NCBI RefSeq assembly: GCF_964340395.1
Contig: NC_135550.1
Coordinates: 27,264,176 to 27,328,175 of the forward strand
Length of the DNA stretch: 64,000 bases
Direction: 5' to 3'
Origin: Glandiceps talaboti
Lineage: Eukaryota; Hemichordata; Enteropneusta; Spengelidae
Shown: piece by piece, positions 13,101-25,000 of the stretch
Position numbering within the stretch: position 1 is the stretch's first letter
Layout: each line of letters begins with the position of its first letter
Translations under genes and position numbers: made by a program
Notes under the pieces: model-generated
The model's database searches: none
Told to the model about the DNA's origin: nothing
What the model saw: only the letters and a program-made list of their open reading frames with translations

Positions 13101-16100
13101 CTAAACCCACTGCTTTTTTATTCTTTGCATTGTTAACTACTTGATAAACCTCTTCAATTGAAATATCACGATTCTTAAAAACATTGTAACTTTGAGAATC
13201 AGTACAATCCCTTTCTAGATGAATCTTACTACTCACAGCATGTTGGAAAAAAGCACTGTCAAATGAGTGAGCCCCTTCCGGTATATTGTAAAGGCCTTCA
13301 AAATCAACTTTCCACCTATCTAGAACTGCATCAGTATCATAAACTATAGAACCATCATTATCGTAAACTTCCATGGGGACATCTTTATTTCTTTTAGGAC
13401 CCAATTTATTCACATGGTTCCAAAACTCATTTGGGTTATCTGTATTCAAAGTCTCAATGTCATCCATAAGTTTCCTATAGTGAGACCTTTTCAGCTGTCT
13501 ATATCGCTGATCAAATAAATGCCTGGAATTAATAAAAGACAGTCTAGCTTTTAATCTTTGTGACTTTGAGCCTTTACAATGTAGGAAGGATTTTTCTTTC
13601 GACCTCATGCTTTTCCACAATGTTGTGAGTTCAGAGTTCCAGAATGGTTTATAACTTTTAGAATACCTTGAACAAGTAGGGGGGTCTGAATAGTCTAGCA
13701 AAGAATCCATTTCTGTAAAAAAGCACTTACAAAATTTGTCATAGATATCATCCACATCCCTTTGAGTGTTTTTATTACTTTCAAGCAAATCAATTATTTC
13801 CAGAGTAGCACGTCTACTTATCTCTGAATCTAAAAAATTTGTGGGAATATTTGAAACATTGTATCTCCTTTTCTTGTCAGGAGTGGGCTGTGTACTATGA
13901 CTTTTGTCTTTGCTTTCAGAATGTACATCATAAACTGTAAAAGTGACAGACAATACAGAATGATCTGGTAAAGCACATTCACCAATGTAACCGTGTAGGT
14001 TATACATATCAATCAAGGAAGAAATAGGTTGTACATTAAAATCCTGACAAAAGTCTATACACTCATGAGGGAAGATAACATAGTCAACAACGGCTTTTCC
14101 TCTATGAGAGACTGAAGTAAAATTGTCATTTAGAGGACAGATTCTACCATTTAAAACAGCCATCTTAGAATCTTTTAAGAATTCAATCAAGGTCTCCCCA
14201 TGTTTGTTTACAAATGTGTCTATATGTACTCTTTTTGGAATGTGATCAATCTCCCCGATAAAGTCATTTGCTGTTCCAATACGTGCATTAAAATCGCCAC
14301 AAATAATGATATTATCACTTTGATTATTAACATACATTTGGCAGATTAAATGACTGTAGAAAGAAATAGCATCTTTACCCCATGTAGAGTTTTCTGGAGA
14401 GAGATAACATGTAAATACAATGAACTCATAATGTGTAAACTTATGAACAAATTTTACACCTAAGATACCATCAAAAGAGCTATCACAAATAGAAATGTTG
14501 TACAATTCAAATAAATCATTTTTTATCAAGAGGCCTACACCACCTGAGGCACGAAAGGCTTTTTTGTGAACAAACTTTCTATGAGAACCATACCAACTAT
14601 AACCTGCAATATCAATGCTATTATGTTGTTTAAGATGCGTTTCACTAAGACTAACAATGTCCGGGTTTTTACAAAGAATTACTTTCTCAATTAAGTCCTT
14701 ATTTTTTGTGGTCCAACCATTAATATTCCAATGGAGTATCGTAATGGTGGATCCAAGGGGCTGTCCTGTTTCTCACCCTTCTCTGCTCATATCCGCTCTG
14801 CCTCTATCTTCACCTTTGATAAGTCGCCCACTGCCAGAGAATTTGTACTGATCTCCATTCGGCAGGTCCTTCAGAATGGCTCTCATGTTTAGTTCAATTA
14901 GCCGCTCAGCATGGGACTTACACGAATGTATATATACTCGGTCAAAGCCGTCGGCGTCTTTCAACATGGATTTCGCCCGTAGGACCTTCACTTTAGTCGC
15001 TAAGTCTGCGAATTCAACCTTCACTACGCCTGGACGATTATTTCGAGGACGCATTCTACAACAATGGTCAATCTGAACATCAGGAAGTTCAAGTCCGGAG
15101 TGAATTAGCTGCGCCACCTTCATATCAAGGTCTTCTTCGTCGCCGTCCGCGTCCAAGTTCACAACGATGATTGAACGGTTTGGGTCAAAGGTCGTCTTGT
15201 CGTTTTTACGTGATAGATTATTTTCTAGGCTATCTTCAACCTTACGTTCTAACCTCTCAACCCGAGTGCGTAGACCAGCTATCTCCAACATAAGCTCATC
15301 TTTAATCTCCTTGGTAGAACTCCTCATTTCCGATAATAACTTTGCCTGGTTGCTGTCAATGCGGTCAAGTCTGGAACTCAGCTTTTCAATAGCCGCCATG
15401 ACACCACTATTTTGCTCACCAGCTCCTTCGTCAGTGGCAGCAACACTGGCGGAGGTACTTCTAGCACGAGTTTCCATGCCACCTTTGGTCAACTTAGTCT
15501 GGGGAGGTTTATTTCCCGACATGTTGCATCAAATAGTCACTATTCGTTACAAAAAGGCACGCAAATATCGGAGAAATTTCTGCCCAACTTCAAAAACATG
15601 CGTTACTCCTCACGCATGCTACTGATTGGAAGGAGACAACACCAAAGGTGAAAAAAAAATTGAAAATAAGACAGTGTAGGAGGCCATTTATAGAGGCATA
15701 AAATATCAAACCATAGACATAATTCAAAATCTTACAATGCTTGAATAAGTTAATAACATACCAGAACTGAAACAATTATGCTTTGCATTACATATTATCA
15801 GGAAGTGTATTTTGTTGAAAGCTGAAAGATATTTTGAGGATGTGCACTTGGTAAATGACTTCTCCTGAAGTTTAATTTGGTTCCAAAAATTCCGGATAAA
15901 GAGCAAAGAATTTCAAGACTTTCAGACTTTTGATGGCCCAATGACTGCTCAGCTAGCCCACTTCAAAGGTCGTAAACTTTTGTTCTCTTTTAGTGCACAT
16001 TGGATATGCAACAGCTTAATTTAATCTCAATTCATGCTTGTATGCATCATCAGAGCCAAGTAAACCACTGTATTAGATATTATATAATTTGGATAGACTC

Positions 16101-19100
16101 AAATGTGTATTCTTACATGTACTATTCAGAAAATATAAAGAAATATCCTTAATTTTGAAAAGAAATGCGAAGCCCGCATGGGGATATATTGTCCATCACC
16201 AGAAAAAAATGTATGGGAAGGTTGAACAGCTGAAGGAGACTTTCAAGACTACTGTTACTCGCGGAAAATGCACAGTGGTCAGTGCATGTGCGCACTTCTT
16301 TTGTACTATGCCGCACAAAGAATTTTTAATTTGCTGCAAAAAGTTACAATTTTTAACTGGACACATTTTTATTCAAAGTTAAGCAAGCGTACAATAGAGA
16401 TATAAGATACATATCAGCGAAGAGTCAGTGTACAGTCACTTTTGACTTTAGTGAACCATCAATTTAAATCGCACATGCTAGGAATCATCATTTAATAATA
16501 ACATCGCTATGTAATCAAAAATTAGTTTTTTTCTTTCATGATTAACTAAATTTCGGACAAATTATCAAAATAAACGATGGCAACCAAAACAAAACAAATC
16601 GTCTGCCTAGACGTTTCATTACAGTGACACAGACTGAGGTTGTGACTTTAAGCTTGTTTTACCCGGATGAAAATATTTATTATCGATCACGCTTTGGCTT
16701 GGAATTTTTAGTATGGTTATTTTGCGGGTCGACAGGCCGTACTGCAGGTCGATTTGCGGGTCATTCAAAACGATCAAAAACGAGTCTTCTTATGATATGA
16801 AAGACTTCCTTTGTATAACATTGTCCACGAAATATACGTAGTGCTTTCGAGGCCGTCAGTACTTTCGTGGAGACCACGCAAAATGTAAAATCATTGCCGA
16901 TAAATAAAAAGGAATTGAGCGAGAATGCTAGTCAGACCGGGTCATGGAGTGCGCCACCATCACACTTTGGAAGTTGACTCTCGGTAGATGACATTCTTTT
17001 TCAATAACTACCGAAAACAAATTACAAGCTGACATCTTTTCTAAGAAACACGTAACTCGGTTAAGATATTTAGGAAAACGGTCTATAGCAGTCCAAAGTA
17101 AATGTTCAAAATGTCAAGTTGACTCTCCGAAAGAGTTCGATTAGTTCTTCGTTCTCATGGTTATACGTCTTCAAACAAGCTGATATCTCTTGACAACAAA
17201 TTGTATTGTCAGAGTTTATGCGTTAATTACCTTGAGTTCCTGGATGACGCGTTGTCTTGAGTTGGTAATCATTACATCTGAGTATCGCGCAGCATAATAC
17301 ATTCGCAAATGTTCTTTGTTCGTAGAGAGGGGATTTCGCAATACTTCTTTTTCTTCGTCAGAGCATAGACCCTCCTGGGTGGAGGGTCTATGGTCAGAGG
17401 ACTGGTAAATATTCACTTAGCTCTTTTTAACTTCCATATTGGTCCATATACAAGTCGGAAAATAACTCTGCCGTTCCAGTTCCTAGGCTTCATCATTATC
17501 AGTTCTCTAAATTAGGACGATATTTCTTCGGAATTAGATATGGCCTCGTTCTTTCGTCTGGTAGGAAGTAGAAAAGCATGGATCGTGAAGATGGTCTTCT
17601 CTGGAGAAAATAGCCTTTCTATGGGGAAGTCGCTTGTCTTCAGGGAAACTCTTCGATCTGCTAGATGTCTGTGGAAAGTACTCGCTTGGTTGCCGAGAGG
17701 TAGACTACCACAATAGCCTTTAACACGGGCTTGGATTCTCCTCCATATTAAATCTTTAAGATCAGCAGCACTTGTAGTGGAATGATAAACTGCATACGAG
17801 ACGATGTATGTGGTATAAACTGGAACCATAGACTTTATTTATCAAGGCCCTGATGACTTCGGCCTAAGGCCTCACTCCAAGGCCAGAGCCAGCTGGAGAG
17901 TCCAGATGCTCACAGCTCGACGGTCAAAAGCCAAGTGCTGAATCTCTGCGACGCTATGGTCGTTACGATAATTAAATTACAATAATAACGCATATGAGAT
18001 GTGCTTTTAAGATAACAAAAGAAGTGCAACGGTCGAATAAATCGAGCGGGCAATAGTGCCGGGCATTAGTCTGTGCACGCGCGGGCTATATCACCGCGTG
18101 GGCAATAGTCTATTTAAAGTAGGTCATGTGATTCGAATCTGACCAATGACAGCTTGTGTAAGAACGTCGAGGTGTAATAACAATTGATGGTTAAGTAATC
18201 TTCAGTGAGTAGACTTTATAATATGCAACAAACGTTACCCACACTCAGCTAATATCCTTCAAAACAGCATTATATTTACATGTATTTGATAATTTGGAAA
18301 TGTAAGGCAGACAATAGATGCCGAAAATGATGCACTGTGCTAGTCTTATAACTTAACAAAGAAAACTACGAAAAATAACTTCAAGCACATTATCGAACAA
18401 TACGCCCTTCTTTTACTTTCAGATGCAAACACGAGTATTAAATGCCATTCGTTGATTTTGACCCACTTGTGATGAACATGAATGAATCAAATTTCAAAAT
18501 GAAGCTACTTAGAAGAGTAAATGGAAGTCTTCGACACTGTATTGTCTATGTTTCACAGAGTAGGGTGACAAGACAAAAAAATACTAATAAGTTATACTTG
18601 TTGTACACCTACCCGGAATTCAAAATGAGCGCTTTGCGTATAGTCATTATCATCGTGTCCCTGTATCAGACATTGGTTAGTTTATGACATTAGAATCTAA
18701 CTGGAATTCATCAGTTACTAAAGTATACATGTATGTTATGAATACAATTGAAGAGATTAGTGGATATAGTTTAGACCCAGTGAAATGTCACGTATATTAC
18801 TATATACTTTAATAAATTATTCATGACATGTTTGAGTTACCTGTATGTATATGTTTTTGATTCTCCATCATTTTTATTTAACAGCGTTGATGTTAACCAC
18901 AACCTCTATGACCGTTACCATACCGGAATTAGCTGTCGACGGTACAGCTGTTGGATCAACATTCACAACCAGCGGACAACCTGCAACGGCACTATATTAT
19001 TACACCTTAGAAACAATAACACCAAACCCCGGGGCTGGAAATGAACCCTTTCAACTCAATCAAGGTATAGTATAACTTATACAGGTGTTTAGTATTTCTG

Positions 19101-20055
19101 TAATAGTATTTATAATCATTGCTCGTGAATTGCACCAATTGTCAATAAACAGCAAAGAAGAACATTTCTGTTTGAACACAGACAAGTCTTGTTACTTGTC
19201 TGTGGTTTGAACTGTAAGATTTCTATTTCATATTTATTTCAAATTACACAAATGTTTTGTGAAATTGGATAAATTTGATAACTTCTTTTGGTAGTGGGAC
19301 ATTAAGTAGTTATAATGCATCATCTCTTCTTGTTTTTCTCCTAAAAAATCAACGATCTACAAGTTTTTAGAATAATATTATTGTTATAATTTGTGTCTGC
19401 CCTTCGAAAATTTGTTCGTTTGTGCCGTTTCGGCATTCTTCCGGAAAATGACGTGGGTCACAATTTATCACATGACCTAATATCAATACAGACGAGAGTC
19501 ATAATTAAATTAAAATAGACTAGAAATAAAAAAAAAATGATAATCGATAATCCCATTTGAATCTTTGGCAGGTATTGCGAGTGACACAAACGTTGCTACT
19601 ATAGTGGTAAAAAATCCACCCGGCCTTGACTTTGAAACGGTTAGCCAGTGGACGTTGGAAGTTATCGTAGAGGATTTGTTTGACCCTACTGCTGGTACGG
19701 CAACAACAACGCTGACAGTAGATGTCACAAATGAATCTGACCCACCAACTTTCCTCAACCTCCCTGGCAGTGGCACTGTACGAGAATTGGTGACGTCACC
19801 AGAAGTAGTGAAATTAGTCAGCGTCTCTGATGATGAAAATCCCACAGACTCTTCTGGAATATCGGTCGTTATATTAAGTACAACTCCAGCAGGAGGACCC
19901 TTTGAAATCACCTCCGCTGTGTATAATTCTCCAACTGTTGGTGTAGCTGGTAAGACTGATTTGTACTCAACAATAAATTAACACAATTCAAAGAAAGATG
20001 TTTTCCATTACACATACAAACAGACACATAGTCATACATTAATGTGTGGGCAGGG

Positions 20056-20126
<71 letters not shown>

Positions 20127-21969
20127 CATGTATGTATGGGGTCTACAGTACTGGCAGTTTCCCATCTAGACTCCTTTTTGGAACAAGTAAACAGGTAGAG
20201 CAAGAAAACAAGTGTAGTGAGTAATGGGGATGTAATTAGAATCAGACTGAGACATGAGAGAGGCGATTTAGGGTGAAATCATAAATTTGATCACATGTTT
20301 GTTTTACAACCCATCATATAATCCTATCTTGCAGTTTTCACCATCAAAAATATCGCCAATCCTGGCTTGGACTACGAATCAGGCATAACAACGTGGACAC
20401 TGGAAATCGAAGCAACGGACGCTAACTCACAAACAACAATCGCTTTCCTAACAGTTGACGTACTTGACGAAAATGAACCTGTATCCATTGCCAATCTACC
20501 AGACACACAGGTTGTAGGAGAAACCTTGTATGGACAAATATTCGTCGTCCAAACTATTGACGTCGACGTGAATGATACGACTTTCCCAACCTTCACCATG
20601 ACAACAGTTCCAGGAGGGGCTCCATTCACAATCGATGCTCTGGGTACGATTTTCAAACAATGCTTGAATGTATGACTTAGCACTATATAGCGCATCTTGT
20701 ACTGGATATAGATACACGCAATGTGTTTTTGTTGATAATAACATTGACAAGATATCTGTACTATCTCAGACCACCAAATTGTTTGATGGTCTGAGGTTAG
20801 GGTGAACTTGAAACTTCTCAGACGCTGGTTCCACATGACTCGTATTTGTTTACGACTACAAAATGCAATGAAATAATACAATCTTTTAATAATAATAATG
20901 TTTATTCACCAATATAATAAAAAAAAATTAATCCTAAAATAGATACATATACAGAATACGTGGCAAAAGGGATTAAGAAATAGCAAAGGTAGTCAAGCTT
21001 TTCATCTTCTGTATTTCACATGGTCGTATTTCTTACCTCACACACATTTTTACCTTGCAGGAAACATAGAGGTTGTTCCACCGGGGTTGAATTACATGAT
21101 ACAGAATTCATATACCTTGACTGTAACCATACGCGACGGTACATTTACAGACACACAGGACCTCTACGTACAAGTAAAGGACGAAAACGCAGGACCAATT
21201 ATCCTCAATCTTCCTGATACGATAAGCATAACAGAAGATTCGTTGGGAGGAAATGTGTTATTTACATTATCACCATACGATATTGATGGAGACACCGCAA
21301 TTTGTACATTTTCACCGAATCCTAATGATGGAAATTTCGATTTTAATTCAACAAGTGAGAATTTAGTTTATTAGTTTGCTTTTTTTTCTGTCTGAACATT
21401 AGCTTGTTGGCACTGAAATAAGACTCGAGGGTATGTGAAGTTGTAACTTCCGCTCGATGCTGTTCTTTGTGGAAGTCAGATGTATAGGATTCAAATGACT
21501 AGTACAAGTCGTCAGTGATATTAGTACATTAATGTTAGAAGAAGAAAATATTATGGATTTTTACAAAACACAATATTTCGACCTTGAATATTTTTATCCT
21601 TACTCCTCCTCACTATTTTATCACAGCTTATGAAATAGGATCGGTCACTGCACCTTCTCTGGATGCTGAGACAACGTCATCGTACGAGATAATTGTAGTA
21701 TGTAATGACGGAATGATCATAGGACCATCAGCTAAACTCACTGTCAACGTCATTGCTGTGAATGAACCACCGGTGATATTGAATTTGCCAGCCACCGTCA
21801 CTGTTCCAGAGGATGCCTTCAACGCAGCTGGAATATTTCTAGTTGATGGTTATGACGTTGATGGAGATGAAGTCAACTTCACTATCAGCGTTTCCCCTAC
21901 CAGTGGTCAGAGCAAGTTTTCTGTAGCCGACGTAGGTAAGTGAACTACACCATAACACAGATATAATAA

Positions 21970-22043
<74 letters not shown>

Positions 22044-25000
22044 ACAGAGACAGAGAGACAGCTTTAATTTGTTTGGTTTCCTTTCCCTCTCCAATAGCCC
22101 TGTTTGATGATGGACAAATTCGTATAGTCAACAATCCCAACTTTGACTATGAAACCGTTAATCAATATATCATTACCGTGGAAGCTTCAGACGGCATTTA
22201 TACAGCTACAGGTACCTTGAATGTTGATATAACTGACGTCAATGAACCACCAGTATTTGATGTGGATCCACAAGACCTCTACATGAACGAAAACACTGTA
22301 AGTTCCTGTAACATTTACAATGTACCTTAGTATGGAAACACTACACTTTGGTTCTATTAATTTGACAAATATCAGAAAATCAGCTCATTCTGTAAATATA
22401 TCGATGGAAGTGAAGTTATGGAATTATGATGAACAATCGACAATCTAGTAATATATATTTGCTCTTACTCTCTCTCTTTAGGCTATAAACAGCAATCTAC
22501 CTGTTGACCTCTCAGTAACTGACATTGATGATGCACCAGCCGACTTGAAATTTGCTGTTGTTTCAAGTACTTACAGTGGTTTTTTCAGAGTCGTCAAAAC
22601 TCCCAAGTTAAGAGTCAGAGCAGAAATGAACTACGAGGATGGCTATCCCGAACCATTCACAATTCAAGTTTCAGTAACAGATTCTGCAGGGAACAGGGAC
22701 TATCTGACAGTGAATGTATACTTAGTAAATGTCAACGACAACGAACCAGTATTTACACTGGATCCTTACACGGTGGAAGTTAAAGAAAATTGGCCTGGCG
22801 GAATGACTGTACTGACCGTCACTGCGACGGACGACGACGGCGACAACATCGAGTATGACATCGACCCTTACAGTCCGTACATCGAGGTTGACCGAAACAC
22901 TGGGGATGTTCGACTTAAGCAGTCCTTGGATAGAGAAACACTTGGTCGGACCATACAGGTGACAGTAACGGCAACTGACGATGGAACCACTCCGTTACAA
23001 GGGATATCTTACATCAATATCACCATCAAAGACGTGAATGATAATCAACCAGTGTTTTCAAAGGAGTTCTATGATTGGGAAATCAGATATGATGCTGATC
23101 TTGGTACATATATCAACAGTGTAACAGCAGGTGATGCAGACAAAGGTACGTTATTACCAGTCCAGTGGAAGTAAGTCCTTGTAAAGACCCTTGTCTGGTT
23201 AGAATTGAAATTTAACTGAGACCACTCAACAGTAGTTTGGCAGAGCTACAGAAAAAGTTGTCCCGAGCAAAATAATGTTCCTATGTGATCCTTACGGTTC
23301 TACCGTGACTTATATGACACCACCGATGTGAGAACCTATGATCAAGGACCTCTACCTTATATAAACCGAACCTCATCCAAAACTTCAGAAGTACGTAAGA
23401 TTGGGTTCAATTAAGTTTATTCAAAAAACAACATTCGACCCCCTATATACCAATTATTTAACCAGTATATTCTTCACTTTCAAGTCCTTGAAAATAAAGA
23501 GTAATATAAGTGTGTACCATCATCTATCATACATTTACAAAGGTACATTGTTTGCATCTTCACTCTATATACTTTAATATAGTGTGTATCTTTCTTCGTC
23601 TTTAGGTACAAATGCAGCGCTGACGTATTCTTTGTTGATGGACCATGTGTATTTCGATATGGACAACATTGGTAAAGTGTCAGTGGCAGATGGTCTCGGG
23701 GTGGAGACAATATATGTATTGTTTTGTCGTGCTGAAGATTCTGGAACTCCATCTGAAACATCAGAGTAAGTATTACCATAACAACGCGTAGTATACGATT
23801 CCCGGGAAGTTGAGAGCGATGGGGGAGCAACAAAATTTGAACCTTTTCATAACATTGTTAAAACAAACAAACAATAAACTAATGACAACATACACACTGT
23901 ATTAATAAGTTCTGTACAAATCAAGAATTTTACAGTCACACGCTTATGGGCCGAGATAAGCTTACCATGATGCGCGATCACATGACATATTGAGCTTAAA
24001 GTCACGATTTTCTTGTTTTCAGCATCGCTGTGATTCGCGTCGATGCGTTCATTCCACAACTTGTTCTCATAAATGTGCATCTTGGCATCACAGTCGGCGC
24101 CTTCGCTGCTACCGAAAGGACTCAACTTTTGAACACACTGAATGCAATCTATGCTCCCTGGGAGTTTAGGATTTCAGCTGTGAAGTCAGAAGACGTCGTG
24201 ACGTCATCAAGTCGACGACTACTGTCGAGGTAGGCAGTATTGAATTTGTAGTCATGCAGACAAGACAAGCAGAATTGTTGAGACGGCCATCTGTGTTGAC
24301 AAGACAAGAGAATTTGACAACAATCACAAACTATTGTTGAGACGGACATCTGTTTAGTCACTCAGATAAACAATTGCATATGTTACCACGTTTGTAAAAA
24401 TAACAACAGTTATTTGATTGACAGATGCACTTATTAAAGTGGCATATCTGAGTTAATAAGCTTTTTAATCAAGTGAAAATAATTAAATAAAACCACATTC
24501 CAGTATAATGCTAAGGTCAATGCATGTCTTCTATGACATTAACATTGTCTCCTGGCATTGTTAGAACAGTTGATTGCATAGTATGAATTTCCTGAACATT
24601 TTTGATTCGCATGATAAATTACGTCATCTGATCCTTTATGTGTTATACCAGGATTGAGTTCAGTGAATTGCGAGTGATCGTTAATAAGTGTGCTTCAGTA
24701 AATACAATATTGTCATTCCTTTTAAATATGCAGCAAAAAACTACACCCAGATACGTATAAACTAAATTTGTTCCCATTTAATGCTTATTGTAGATTGAAT
24801 AGATCATGTATATTGAATCATCTAAGCAGTGATTTTATTTACTTTGACTGGCGGTTGAAAAACAATACTCAAAAAAAGAAATCGTACCAAGACGATTTCT
24901 TTACGAATATAAGTATATTGATTATAGTAATATGCCTGCATGATCAATATGATACAGTTTCTAGGTCTCTTCACAACTGTCTTTGCCTAATGCATGGTTT

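Larger units (their letters stand above)
11035..15655 (-). mobile_element. Full-length-looking L1/Tx1-type LINE, antisense in intron 1 of paralog B
   Basis: About 4.6 kb reading right to left: a short 5' leader (about 15523-15655), ORF1 (14773-15522), ORF2 with endonuclease and reverse transcriptase (11239-14772), then a 3' UTR of about 200 bases. On the element's strand the 3' end reads AATAAATAAAATAC followed by (AAC)n. Both frames are open through all expected motifs, so the copy looks young. It lies in a block (about 10350-16540) with no counterpart in unit 2, so it inserted after the B/C duplication or was lost from C. I could not recognise a target-site duplication, and the exact 5' end is estimated. 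Confidence 0.85.

Noticed and set aside
18442-18687. 81-codon open frame upstream of exon 2 of paralog B
   Set aside because: The matching region in unit 2 (35860-36125) does not keep the frame open, so the long frame is not conserved. Only its last part is noted as a possible leader exon.
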